A stretch of 64,000 nt of DNA from Radiobacillus kanasensis (GTDB lineage Bacteria; Bacillota; Bacilli; Bacillales; Amphibacillaceae), in assembly GCF_021049245.1 (NCBI RefSeq), contig NZ_CP088020.1:1370001-1434000 (forward strand), read 5' to 3'. Below, one piece after another: positions 1 to 8,452 of this stretch. Below the pieces are notes generated by a model. The model had not been told where the DNA came from. It was given only the letters and a program-made list of their open reading frames with translations, and searched no databases. Position 1 is the stretch's first letter, and every line of letters starts with the position of its first letter. Position numbers and translations under genes: made by a program.

Positions 1-1
1 A

Positions 2-1141
2 TCCGAGGCATCCCTTTTAGAGATCGTGGAAGCCTGGAAACAGCATGGTATTGATGGTTGGACGGAAGGGGAGCACCCTTGGTTTTATCTATCTGAAAAA
101 CTGGGAGAGAAGATGGCTCCCTTAGTCGGTGCTTTTTCTGACGAGATAATTGTAACCGCTTCCACTACAGGTAATTTACATCAGCTCGTTGCGACTTTTT
201 ATCAACCGAAAGAAGAGAAAACGAAGATTTTAGCCGATACGATTACTTTTCCGAGTGATATCTATGCCTTGAAAAGTCAGCTCCGGCTAAAAGGCTTTGA
301 CCCGGAAGAACATTTAGTTCGAGTAGAAAGTCGGGATGGCCATACCTTGTCGGAAGAAGATATTATTGCTGCGATGGATAACACTATTTCTGTCATTGTG
401 TTGTCCAGTATATTATACAGAAGTGGGCAAATCTTAGACATGAAGCGGCTTACGACAGAAGCGCATAAACGAGGTATTATTATTGGGTTCGATTTATGTC
501 ACTCCATCGGTTCTATCCCGCATGAATTAAGTGAATGGGGAGTAGACTTTGCATTTTGGTGTACGTATAAACACCTAAATGGAGGACCGGGCTCGGTTGG
601 TGCTTTGTATGTGAACCGCAAGCATTTTGGAAAAGTACCTGGTTTGGCAGGTTGGTTTAGCTCAAAGAAGGAAAATCAGTTTGATATGGATCATGAATTG
701 GTACCGGAAGAGCATGCTGGTGCTTATCAAATTGGTACACCGCACGTTTTAAGTATGGCACCTTTAATTGGGGCATTGGAAATGTTCACGGAAGCTGGCA
801 TTACGAGAATCCGTGAGAAATCATTAAAGCTAACTTCCTATATGATGAAGCTCTTTGAACAGGAACTATCAACCTATGGCTTTATAATGCGAAACCCTTT
901 AGAGGAAAATAGGCGAGGCGGGCACTTGTTTATTGAGCATCCAGAAGCGGCGCGTATTTGTAAAGCATTAAAAGCAAATGGAATTATTCCAGATTTTCGT
1001 GCCCCAAATGGAATTCGCTTAGCACCTGTAGCGTTGTACAATACGTTTGAAGACGTTTGGAAAACGGTTCAAGTATTAAAACAAATTATGGACGAAGAGC
1101 AATACAAAAAGTTTGAGAATAAACGTGGAGTGGTGGCATAG
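2..1141 (+). CDS. kynU: Kynureninase (5' end outside window)
   Basis: PLP-dependent hydrolase that cleaves L-kynurenine to anthranilate and alanine in tryptophan breakdown. The frame is open to the left edge of the window, so the first ~45-50 residues of a ~420-residue family are missing; the internal GTG at 26 is not the real start. Family signatures visible are WKQHGIDGW near the start, FDLCHS at about nt 490-507, and the PLP-lysine motif YKHLNGGPG at about nt 568-594, followed by [11 protein letters not shown]. It is the first visible gene of the kyn operon, with kynB starting 3 nt after its stop. The assignment is secure because all three pathway enzymes are adjacent. Confidence 0.95.
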   Translation, partial: SEASLLEIVEAWKQHGIDGWTEGEHPWFYLSEKLGEKMAPLVGAFSDEIIVTASTTGNLHQLVATFYQPKEEKTKILADTITFPSDIYALKSQLRLKGFDPEEHLVRVESRDGHTLSEEDIIAAMDNTISVIVLSSILYRSGQILDMKRLTTEAHKRGIIIGFDLCHSIGSIPHELSEWGVDFAFWCTYKHLNGGPGSVGALYVNRKHFGKVPGLAGWFSSKKENQFDMDHELVPEEHAGAYQIGTPHVLSMAPLIGALEMFTEAGITRIREKSLKLTSYMMKLFEQELSTYGFIMRNPLEENRRGGHLFIEHPEAARICKALKANGIIPDFRAPNGIRLAPVALYNTFEDVWKTVQVLKQIMDEEQYKKFENKRGVVA

Positions 1142-1144
1142 CGA

Positions 1145-1771
1145 ATGAAAAAGAAATGGATTGATATTTCTCAACCGTTAACCAATCATATCGCTCACTG
1201 GCCCGGTGACACTTCCTTTTCGTATGAACTATCGATTACGAAAGAACAAACAGGATCTGTGAATATTGGGAAAATCACAACAAGCCTGCATACAGGAACG
1301 CATGTGGATGCTGCTTTTCACTTTGACAACGAGGGTCCGGGAATCGAACAATCGGACATCAACGATTTTATTGGAATAACATTAGTAGTTGACGCGACAG
1401 GGACGTCCACTTTAAGCAGTCAGCTTTTGCAAGAGACCGAGTTAGCTAGTGTAAGCAAAGTGCTATTCAAAACGAAGACTGAAAGTGAGCCAAATCATTT
1501 TCCTGAACACATTCCCGTAATTGATCCGCAACTCGCTCCTTTTCTAAGAGAGCATGGGATTACTCTTGTCGGAGTGGATGTACCGTCTGTAGATGACCTG
1601 AATAGTAAAGAGTTACAAGCACATCACAACCTTTTTCAACAGGGCATTCATATTTTGGAGAATGTCGCACTTGATGATATAACACCAGGTTTATACGAAT
1701 TGATTGCACTGCCACTAGCCATCCAAGGTGCAGATGGAAGTCCGGTTCGTGCCGTAGTACGACCGCTATAA
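1145..1771 (+). CDS. kynB: Kynurenine formamidase (arylformamidase)
   Basis: Hydrolyses N-formyl-L-kynurenine to kynurenine and formate, the second step of tryptophan catabolism. The 208-residue product has the length of the bacterial cyclase-type KynB family. The metal-binding motif [12 protein letters not shown] is present, with H49, H53, D55 and H59 as the expected ligands. The start lies 3 nt after the kynU stop, with a GGAG-type ribosome site inside the end of kynU, which suggests coupled translation. kynA follows after about 20 nt. Distinct from the eukaryotic alpha/beta-hydrolase formamidases. Confidence 0.94.
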   Translation: MKKKWIDISQPLTNHIAHWPGDTSFSYELSITKEQTGSVNIGKITTSLHTGTHVDAAFHFDNEGPGIEQSDINDFIGITLVVDATGTSTLSSQLLQETELASVSKVLFKTKTESEPNHFPEHIPVIDPQLAPFLREHGITLVGVDVPSVDDLNSKELQAHHNLFQQGIHILENVALDDITPGLYELIALPLAIQGADGSPVRAVVRPL

Positions 1772-1791
1772 ACATGTTAGGAGGGGAAATC

Positions 1792-2646
1792 ATGAGCGAT
1801 ACATCAAAAAAACGAAGCCTAGCTTATGATGGAGAAACGAACATTCATACAAATTTTAAAAAGAATATGACGTACGGTGATTATTTGCAGCTCGATTCCA
1901 TTTTGTCCAGTCAAAACCGATTGTCCAATCACCATGACGAGATGTTATTTATTATTACCCATCAAGTAAGCGAGCTGTGGATGAAGCTTATTTTACATGA
2001 AACGAAGTCAGCCATTGAATCCATTGAACAAGATGATTTGTCTACTGCATTTAAGCGGTTAGCACGGGTTTCCAAGACGCAAACTCAAATCATTCAAGCT
2101 TGGGATGTTCTTTCTACATTAACACCATCCGAGTATATGGAATTCCGAGATTCCCTTGGCCAAGCCTCCGGATTTCAATCTTACCAGTATAGAATGATAG
2201 AATTTGCATTAGGTTACAAAACTCCACATGTTCTTAAAATCTATGAAAAGGATCCTGAGCTACATCAACAACTAACGACAGCCTTTCATGCGCCAGGATT
2301 ATACGATGTTGCGATTAAAAAGCTAGCAAGAGAAGGTTTTGTCATTGATGAAGAGGTAGTTAACCGAGATTTTGCTAAACCGTATGATGGAAACGAATCG
2401 GTGAGAAAAGCTTGGTTAGAAGTTTACGAAAATGTTGACAAGTATTGGGATCTTTACGAGCTTGCGGAAAAGTTAGTGGATATTGAAGATTGGCTACAAC
2501 AGTGGCGATTCCGTCATATGAAAACGGTAGAACGAATCATAGGTTTTAAGAAAGGAACTGGTGGTTCTTCCGGAGTGAACTATTTAAAACGCGTGTTAGA
2601 TCATCGTTTTTTCCCAGAGCTGTGGGATATTCGAACCGAAATTTAA
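1792..2646 (+). CDS. kynA: Tryptophan 2,3-dioxygenase
   Basis: Heme enzyme that opens the indole ring of L-tryptophan to N-formylkynurenine, the entry step of the pathway. 284 residues, normal for bacterial TDO. Seen are the distal-pocket segment [14 protein letters not shown], the [12 protein letters not shown] segment, the [13 protein letters not shown] segment holding the probable axial heme histidine, and the C-terminal [12 protein letters not shown] loop. An upstream in-frame ATG at 1774 sits inside the ribosome-site region; the ATG at 1792 has TAGGAGGGG at good spacing and is preferred. It is third in the operon, and the symporter gene follows with an 18-nt gap. Confidence 0.95.
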   Translation: MSDTSKKRSLAYDGETNIHTNFKKNMTYGDYLQLDSILSSQNRLSNHHDEMLFIITHQVSELWMKLILHETKSAIESIEQDDLSTAFKRLARVSKTQTQIIQAWDVLSTLTPSEYMEFRDSLGQASGFQSYQYRMIEFALGYKTPHVLKIYEKDPELHQQLTTAFHAPGLYDVAIKKLAREGFVIDEEVVNRDFAKPYDGNESVRKAWLEVYENVDKYWDLYELAEKLVDIEDWLQQWRFRHMKTVERIIGFKKGTGGSSGVNYLKRVLDHRFFPELWDIRTEI

Positions 2647-2663
2647 ACAAGGAGAGTGAACGT

Positions 2664-4001
2664 ATGAATCGTGAACAATGGTCATCGAAGCTGGGGTTCA
2701 TTATGTCCTCAGCTGGTGCTGCTATCGGATTAGGCGCCATTTGGAAGTTTCCTTACGTAGCAGGAATGAATGGTGGGGCAGCATTTTTTCTAGTCTTTAT
2801 TTTATTTACTGTTTTGATAGGCTTACCTTTACTAATTTCCGAGTTTGTCATTGGACGAGGTGCAAAAAAAGAAGCAATTACCGCTTATAAGGTGCTAGCA
2901 CCAGGGTCACAATGGAATGTAGTGGGGAAAATAGGAGTACTCGGATGCTTTCTACTGTTATCGTTTTATAGTGTTGTCGGAGGTTGGGTACTTATCTATA
3001 CAGCTCAATCTCTCGTCGGTGGTGTGATCAAAGAGGGAGCTAACTATCCGGAAATGTTTGGAGCAGTTACGGGATCTCCAGCTATGACTTTACTCGGTTT
3101 AGCCCTTTTTCTATTCATTAATGTTTTAGTCATTTCACTAGGAATTCGAAATGGAATCGAAAAAGCGAGTAAATATATGATGCCGTTACTGTTTGTTTTC
3201 TTTTTAATCTTAGTGGTCAGATCGCTAACCCTCGATGGAGCGATGGTAGGTATTGAATTTTTCTTGCAACCGGATTTTTCAAAACTAACGGGTGAAGGTA
3301 TCTTATATGCACTTGGTCAATCCTTCTTTGCATTAGCGGTTGGGTTCTCTTGTATGGTGACATATAGTTCGTATCTTGGGAAAGATGTTAGTATTCCTGG
3401 AGCTGCGTCTTCTGTTGTCATCATGAATATTTTCGTTTCTTTACTTGCAGGTTTAGCCATTTTTCCAGCCGTTTTTGCATTCGGAATGGAGCCAGCAGAA
3501 GGTCCAGGATTATTATTTATGATTTTACCTACAGTATTTGGCCAAATCCCGTTTGGTGAGGTTTTTTTAAGTCTTTTCTTGTTACTTTTCCTTTTTGCAA
3601 CATTAACATCCTCATTTAGTTTGCTCGAAATTATCGTGTCTGCATTTACGGAAAGTGGGAAACGTAGACGGAAAAACGTAACGTGGGTTTCTGGAGTTAT
3701 TATGTTTGTTGCGGGTATCCCAGCAGCTCTTTCCATGAGCACGCTTAGTGACTTTACGATTTACGGCAAAACAGTATTTGATGCAACGGACTATTTAGTG
3801 AGCAACATTTTATTACCATTAGGTAGTTTATTAATTGCTTTGTTTATTATTTATCGAATGGACCGTAAGCTGGTAGAAGAGCAATTTTATTTATCTACTT
3901 CTTTATCTCCAGTATGGTTTCAGCTATGGAGAGTTGCGATGAAATGGGTTGTTCCAATTACGATTATTATTGTGTATGTTAATTTACTAGGAATTATTTA
4001 A
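2664..4001 (+). CDS. NSS-family sodium-dependent amino-acid transporter
   Basis: Neurotransmitter:sodium symporter family membrane protein of 445 residues, rich in long hydrophobic segments (about 11-12 TM helices). The N-terminal signature GAAIGLGAIWKFPYVAGMNGG corresponds to the Na+/substrate site of this family (LeuT, TnaT). It is the last gene of the kyn operon, so uptake of tryptophan or kynurenine is the natural inference, though substrate is not visible in the sequence. The start at 2664 has AAGGAGAG upstream; an in-frame upstream extension overlaps the end of kynA and is rejected. A hairpin terminator follows. Confidence 0.88.
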   Translation: MNREQWSSKLGFIMSSAGAAIGLGAIWKFPYVAGMNGGAAFFLVFILFTVLIGLPLLISEFVIGRGAKKEAITAYKVLAPGSQWNVVGKIGVLGCFLLLSFYSVVGGWVLIYTAQSLVGGVIKEGANYPEMFGAVTGSPAMTLLGLALFLFINVLVISLGIRNGIEKASKYMMPLLFVFFLILVVRSLTLDGAMVGIEFFLQPDFSKLTGEGILYALGQSFFALAVGFSCMVTYSSYLGKDVSIPGAASSVVIMNIFVSLLAGLAIFPAVFAFGMEPAEGPGLLFMILPTVFGQIPFGEVFLSLFLLLFLFATLTSSFSLLEIIVSAFTESGKRRRKNVTWVSGVIMFVAGIPAALSMSTLSDFTIYGKTVFDATDYLVSNILLPLGSLLIALFIIYRMDRKLVEEQFYLSTSLSPVWFQLWRVAMKWVVPITIIIVYVNLLGII

Positions 4002-4017
4002 TAAGGTGTTATAATGG

Positions 4018-4058
4018 GTGAGGGCGCTTACATAAGTGCTCTCCCATGTCGTTTTCTT
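4018..4058 (+). terminator. Probable terminator of the kyn operon
   Basis: Inverted repeat GAGGGCGCTTA / TAAGTGCTCTC (two G-U pairs) followed by a T-rich stretch just after the symporter stop. It separates the kyn operon from ald. Confidence 0.6.
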
Positions 4059-4095
4059 TACATAATTAAACCATACAGTATTGGAGGAAAATATC

Positions 4096-5211
4096 ATGAT
4101 TATTGGGATTCCAAGGGAAATCAAAAACAATGAGAACAGAGTCGGAATTACACCAGCGGGCGTGGACCAGTTTGTGAAAGCAGGTCACCAAGTGTATGTG
4201 GAGATAGATGCTGGACTTGGTAGTGGATTCACAAATGAAGATTATCAAGCAGCAGGAGCTACTCTTCTTGACCAAGCCGCTGATGTTTGGGGCAAGGCAG
4301 AAATGGTCATCAAAGTTAAGGAACCATTAGCGGAAGAGTATCCATATTTCAGAAAAGACCTCGTCTTATTCACGTATCTACACCTGGCAGCAGAGCCGAG
4401 CTTAACGAAAGCGCTTGTTGACAGTGGAATTACAGCGATTGCTTATGAAACCGTAGCCGTTGGACGATCTTTACCTTTGTTAACCCCTATGAGTGAAGTT
4501 GCAGGAAGAATGGCTTCCCAAATTGGTGCACAATGCCTAGAAAAGCCAAAAGGCGGAAAAGGAATTCTACTAGGTGGAATCCCAGGAGTAAAACGTGGAA
4601 AAGTAACCGTAATTGGTGGCGGAGTAGTAGGGACGAATGCGGCGAAAATTGCGATTGGCTTAGGCGCAGACGTTACAATCATGGATGTAAGTGCAGAGCG
4701 TTTACGCCAAATCGATGATATTTTTGGAAATACCATTCATACGATGATGTCGAACCCTGTTAACATTGCAGAAGCAGTGGCAGAATCGGATTTAGTAGTC
4801 GGTGCAGTTCTCATACCGGGTGCAAGAGCGCCGAAGCTTGTAACGGAAGAGATGATTAAATCGATGAAAGATGGCAGTGTTGTGGTAGACGTAGCGATTG
4901 ACCAAGGTGGAATCATTGAAACATGTGACCACATCACAACACACGATAACCCAACCTATGTGAAACACGGAGTTGTACACTATGCGGTAGCGAACATGCC
5001 AGGTGCCGTTCCACGTACTTCAACAGTTGGCCTTACAAACGTTACGATTCCTTATGCATTGCAGCTAGCAAACAAGGGTGTAGCTGCAGCAGTTGCGGGT
5101 AACGAATCCTTGAAGGCTGGAGTGAACGTTTTGAATGGGTATGTAACTTATGAGGCTGTAGCACGTGATTTAGAGTATGAATATAAGACAGTGGATGAGC
5201 TGTTAGGATAA
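4096..5211 (+). CDS. ald: Alanine dehydrogenase
   Basis: NAD-dependent, reversible deamination of L-alanine to pyruvate and ammonium. 371 residues, the usual length. Starts [17 protein letters not shown], a hallmark of the AlaDH/PNT N-terminal domain; the nucleotide-binding loop [19 protein letters not shown] lies near residues 170-190, and LFTYLHLA and [10 protein letters not shown] are conserved substrate/cofactor segments. The TTG at 4081 is part of the ribosome site TTGGAGGA, so the ATG at 4096 is chosen. The gene is a single unit with a strong terminator. In spore formers Ald supports growth on alanine and sporulation; the alanine released by KynU just upstream could also feed it. Confidence 0.96.
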   Translation: MIIGIPREIKNNENRVGITPAGVDQFVKAGHQVYVEIDAGLGSGFTNEDYQAAGATLLDQAADVWGKAEMVIKVKEPLAEEYPYFRKDLVLFTYLHLAAEPSLTKALVDSGITAIAYETVAVGRSLPLLTPMSEVAGRMASQIGAQCLEKPKGGKGILLGGIPGVKRGKVTVIGGGVVGTNAAKIAIGLGADVTIMDVSAERLRQIDDIFGNTIHTMMSNPVNIAEAVAESDLVVGAVLIPGARAPKLVTEEMIKSMKDGSVVVDVAIDQGGIIETCDHITTHDNPTYVKHGVVHYAVANMPGAVPRTSTVGLTNVTIPYALQLANKGVAAAVAGNESLKAGVNVLNGYVTYEAVARDLEYEYKTVDELLG

Positions 5212-5225
5212 GTTTTGGTAGTGGT

Positions 5226-5256
5226 GCCCCCGCGGATGTGCGGGGGTTTTTTGTAT
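5226..5256 (+). terminator. Intrinsic terminator after ald
   Basis: GC-rich hairpin CCCCCGC / GCGGGGG with a short loop followed by six T residues. Classical rho-independent terminator. Confidence 0.92.
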
Positions 5257-5265
5257 TGGGTTGGG

Positions 5266-5392
5266 GCGAACGTTAATATAATCGTCTTAAGCGATAGTAA
5301 ATTCGTCGGGAACGATAATAAATGATGGGTCTGCGATAAAAAACAGGACAACTGCGATAATAAAGTTTCATTGAACGTTAATATATTGGTAA
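5266..5392. repeat. Degenerate ~21-bp tandem array, left of the NERD gene
   Basis: Six units of 18-23 bp, each beginning with a variant of (A/G)CGATAATAAA or ACGTTAATA, at about 5269, 5291, 5311, 5333, 5354 and 5374. Cores are alike and spacers differ. Spacing is about two DNA helix turns. The array fills the gap between the ald terminator and the NERD-gene ribosome site. It is not CRISPR-like: repeats are too short and degenerate. Confidence 0.8.
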
Positions 5393-5464
5393 TTATTCAA
5401 TTTTATCAATAATAGAGGTTTTAATTACTTTTGGTAGAACTTCTTCTTGTGAGGAGGTGTTTAA

Positions 5465-6427
5465 ATGATAGTCAAAAAGAGAACAATGCCGCTCCACATT
5501 AGAGCGAACCGAGCATTGTTAAGAAGATTGGATCCAAATCACATGAAGAAACCTATAATTGAGGAGGATTTAGCCAAAAGAAAAGCTGGGTATGATGGAG
5601 AACGGTCCATAGATTATTATCTTAGTAAAATGCCTACTAGCCAATTTTACATTTTTCAAGATCTTCGTTTAGAGGCTAACTCATTTTACTTTCAAATGGA
5701 TATTCTACTACTATCCAAATCGTTCGCCCTCATCATTGAGATTAAAAATATTTCTGGTACTTTATACTTTGATACTTTGTCAAAACAATTCATTCGTAGA
5801 ACGATGGAAAAAGAGGAAGGCTTTCGAGATCCACTTATTCAATTACAAGAGCAAAAAGAACAGTTTTCAAATTGGATGCAGGAAAGAGGATGTAATTTAC
5901 CAGTAGAGGGTATCATCGCTATAAGTAATCCGTCCACGATTATTACAGCTAGTAAAGGCAGCGAATTTATATTCGATTTCGTGCTACATTTTGATCATCT
6001 GAAAAATAAAATTAATGAGTTGGAAAAGAAACATACAACAACCGCAATTAGTGCCTCTCAATTTTTTGACCTCAATCAATCGCTTCTTCACAGTCATATA
6101 CCACTTTTTCCTAAAACTCCTTCTTTTTTTGGCATTCCTAAAGCGGATATACGTAAAGGTGTTTATTGCAAACAATGTGAGCAATTTACAATGGGAAAAA
6201 TTTATCGGGGATGGCAATGCTCAATATGTAAGTTGAAGGACCAGGAGGCTTATAAGCAGGCGATTGAAGATTACCTTTTGTTAATAGAACCAGTTATAAC
6301 TAATAAAATGTGTCGGGACTTCCTAGGCATTGAGAAGCCAATGACTGCTTCTAGACTATTAATGAATTCCAATTTAGCATTTGAAGGTGAGCATAAAAGT
6401 AGGGTTTATTATCTGAAGGATTTCTAA
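5465..6427 (+). CDS. NERD-domain protein with C-terminal zinc-ribbon-like segment
   Basis: 320-residue protein. Residues ~35-160 match the nuclease-related (NERD) fold: GYDGERSIDYYL, then FQDLRL, a QMDILLL strand with the acidic residue, and the IIEIKN strand with the E-x-K pair typical of PD-(D/E)XK-like folds. Near residues 230-255 there is a CxxC...CxxC pattern (YCKQCEQF ... WQCSICK), probably a zinc knuckle for nucleic acid. The start has GAGGAGGTG at 7-nt spacing. It is a single gene, flanked on both sides by arrays of the same ~21-bp motif, an arrangement that suggests a DNA-related role or a mobile unit. The biochemical function of Bacillus NERD proteins is not established. Confidence 0.85.
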   Translation: MIVKKRTMPLHIRANRALLRRLDPNHMKKPIIEEDLAKRKAGYDGERSIDYYLSKMPTSQFYIFQDLRLEANSFYFQMDILLLSKSFALIIEIKNISGTLYFDTLSKQFIRRTMEKEEGFRDPLIQLQEQKEQFSNWMQERGCNLPVEGIIAISNPSTIITASKGSEFIFDFVLHFDHLKNKINELEKKHTTTAISASQFFDLNQSLLHSHIPLFPKTPSFFGIPKADIRKGVYCKQCEQFTMGKIYRGWQCSICKLKDQEAYKQAIEDYLLLIEPVITNKMCRDFLGIEKPMTASRLLMNSNLAFEGEHKSRVYYLKDF

Positions 6428-6440
6428 TAAGGTGAAACGG

Positions 6441-6612
6441 ATCAAACGATAATAAATCTAGTCACAACGATAATAAAACGGCTCTGAATGTTAATATTCG
6501 GGCCGAACGATAATAAATTCAGTTTGAACAATAAGAAACTTATACTGACCATTAAGAATTCCGTCTCCAACGTTAATAAACCTCGACTGGACGTTAATAA
6601 TGTTGAAACTAC
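6441..6612. repeat. Degenerate ~21-bp tandem array, right of the NERD gene
   Basis: Eight units at 20-22-bp spacing starting about 6445, 6466, 6487, 6506, 6527, 6548, 6569 and 6591. Cores are AACGATAATAAA, AATGTTAATAT, AACAATAAGAAA, ACCATTAAGAA and AACGTTAATAAA. Same motif and period as the left array, so the two arrays bracket exactly one gene. The remainder up to 6690 is A/C-rich and without a gene; promoter-like TATAAT (about 6678-6683) precedes the VOC gene. Confidence 0.85.
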
Positions 6613-6707
6613 AGTCACATCCAATCCATAATCAAAAACCACCACCAAAAAAAGGAAAATCACCCACACATATGGAATATAATTAGTATAGAAAGGAGGG
6701 AAGAGAT

Positions 6708-7124
6708 ATGTCTGATTTAGTTCGCATTGGCACGACGTATGTGCCGGTTCAGGATGTAGAAACGGCTAGTGCATGGTACTCGGAAAAGCTTGGGGCAGAA
6801 ATCAATTATCAGGATCAGGATAAGGCGATTTTAAACCTAGCGAATCAAGCATTTTTCTTAGTCCGAGCGCAAGAAAACGAGACTTCCAATTTCCAAGATT
6901 CAAGCGGGAATACGAGATTTTCACTTACATTTGAAGTAGACGGTGAATCGGCTCTTGAAGTATTACATAAGAAATTCCAGAGTCTTGATATCGAAGTTGG
7001 AGAGATTGAAGATAGAGGGCATCCAGGTCGGAATTTTATATTTCAGGATTTGGATGGGAACCTATTTGATGTTTGGAGCGAGCTCAGTCCTGTATTTAAG
7101 GAAAAGTTTCAAATGAACAAATAG
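6708..7124 (+). CDS. VOC (glyoxalase/dioxygenase-fold) family protein
   Basis: 138-residue single-domain protein of the vicinal oxygen chelate superfamily. The beta-alpha-beta-beta-beta pattern is visible as YVPVQDVETASAWYSEKLG at the N terminus and RGHPGRNFIFQDLDGNLFDVWSE at the C terminus, where the D-G-N-x-(F/I) turn and the final Glu are typical. Such proteins include lyases, dioxygenases and drug-sequestering proteins, and the substrate cannot be told here. GAAAGGAGGG provides a strong ribosome site. It stands alone between the NERD array and a terminator shared with the convergent flavoprotein gene. Confidence 0.82.
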   Translation: MSDLVRIGTTYVPVQDVETASAWYSEKLGAEINYQDQDKAILNLANQAFFLVRAQENETSNFQDSSGNTRFSLTFEVDGESALEVLHKKFQSLDIEVGEIEDRGHPGRNFIFQDLDGNLFDVWSELSPVFKEKFQMNK

Positions 7125-7136
7125 AGCCAAAATAAG

Positions 7137-7164
7137 AGTGGAATCCTGCGATAGGATTCCACAT
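7137..7164. terminator. Bidirectional terminator between VOC gene and flavoprotein gene
   Basis: Near-perfect hairpin GTGGAATCC / GGATTCCAC with a 7-nt loop between two convergent genes. T runs are short, so efficiency is uncertain. Confidence 0.65.
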
Positions 7165-7173
7165 CTCTCACTA

Positions 7174-8232
7174 TTAATGTCGTTTATTCAACCAAAGTAC
7201 TCCAGATTTTGCTAACCTAGGTAGCATACCTGTCATTGGCTGTTTATACATATTTCCGAAGCCATCGTTCTTTCCTAAGGAGCCGAGTGCACCTTTCAAT
7301 TTTAACTTCTTAGGGGCAAGTGGTTCTTTTCCGTGTAGCACTGCGAATAATACTTCACTAATTTGTTCCCCTTGTTGCCCAGCTAACTGAGCACTTGGAG
7401 AGTGTTCGGATGATACGCAATCTCCGACAACATAAATATGTTCATTTTGTGGGACTTGGTAAAACGCATTTGTCACAATTTTTTCCTGCTGATCTTTTTC
7501 ATATGGGAGCTCGCGAGCGAGGTGATGTGGTTTTACACCTGCTGTCCATATGGTCACATCACTTAAGAAACAAAGTCCATTGTTGCAAACCGCATCTTTT
7601 TCAACATATTCAACATTGGAATGGTGCAGCACTTCCACATCATTTTTCTTAAACCAATCTTCCACATAGTTTTGAATTTTACGATCAAAAGCACTTAAGA
7701 CGGATCCCCCGCGGTCGAGTAAACGAACATTCAGATCTGGTCTGCTTTCTCTGATTTCAGAAGCAACTTCAATTCCACTTAAACCGGCTCCAACAATCGC
7801 AACCGTTTTATAGGCATCCAAATTACCAACACGATATCCAGCATGTCGTGCTCTTTTGATGGTTTGAACACTTTCTGTAAACTCCGCTGCACCTTCAATG
7901 CCATGATAATTGTCTTCACAACCAAGTGCAATGACAAGATAATCATAAGGAATAGGATCGGAGTCCCTTAACAAAACTTGTTCTTCATTGGTATCAATTT
8001 TTATAATTTCATCATAAACATATTGGATCTGCTCATGGATTGGGAAGTCGAATCGAACATCTTTATCTGATGTTGTTCCTGCTGCAATCGCATAAAACTC
8101 TGTTTTTAAAGAATGATAAGGATTTCGGTCCACCAACGTGATTTCCACATCAGTTGGTAATCCAAGATCAAGAAGTTTGTGCAGTATTTTCATACCGCCA
8201 TAGCCGCCACCTAAAATAACTAATCTTTTCAT
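7174..8232 (-). CDS. NDH-2-like FAD-dependent pyridine nucleotide oxidoreductase (YutJ-like)
   Basis: 352-residue flavoprotein. The N-terminal Rossmann motif VILGGGYGGMKILHKL binds FAD, a second motif VAIVGAGLSGIEVASEI near the middle binds NAD(P)H, and YVVGDCVSS near residue 280 is the FAD-proximal segment. This is the type II NADH dehydrogenase family; the length and N terminus resemble Bacillus YutJ more than the longer main Ndh. The ATG at 8232 has AAAGGGG at suitable spacing; the upstream in-frame ATG adds nine residues before the Rossmann strand and is rejected. Electron transfer to menaquinone is an inference. It is monocistronic. Confidence 0.85.
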   Translation of the reverse strand: MKRLVILGGGYGGMKILHKLLDLGLPTDVEITLVDRNPYHSLKTEFYAIAAGTTSDKDVRFDFPIHEQIQYVYDEIIKIDTNEEQVLLRDSDPIPYDYLVIALGCEDNYHGIEGAAEFTESVQTIKRARHAGYRVGNLDAYKTVAIVGAGLSGIEVASEIRESRPDLNVRLLDRGGSVLSAFDRKIQNYVEDWFKKNDVEVLHHSNVEYVEKDAVCNNGLCFLSDVTIWTAGVKPHHLARELPYEKDQQEKIVTNAFYQVPQNEHIYVVGDCVSSEHSPSAQLAGQQGEQISEVLFAVLHGKEPLAPKKLKLKGALGSLGKNDGFGNMYKQPMTGMLPRLAKSGVLWLNKRH

Positions 8233-8367
8233 AAACTTAAACCCCTTTATAAAATCCAATACTAGATAAAGCGCTTCCGTTTTCCCCTTATTAAGACTAA
8301 CAAAAAAGAGGTAGAAAGACTAGTGGGAAAATTAGAACGAGTTAGGGTGAATATACCTGTAGAGCAA

Positions 8368-8406
8368 AAGAAAAAGGTATTGGATGATTCCAATACCTTT
8401 TCGTTT
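8368..8406. terminator. Bidirectional terminator
   Basis: AAAAAGGTATTGGA / TTCCAATACCTTTTT hairpin with a TGA loop, flanked by A and T runs. It can serve the TRAP permease gene on the minus strand. Confidence 0.88.
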
Positions 8407-8452
8407 ATAGATGTTCTACTATACCTAAAAAGTTCTACTGCTTTTTCTTTCC

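Noticed and set aside
5266..6612. CRISPR array
   Set aside because: Repeat cores are only ~10-12 bp, degenerate, with ~10-bp spacers and no cas genes.
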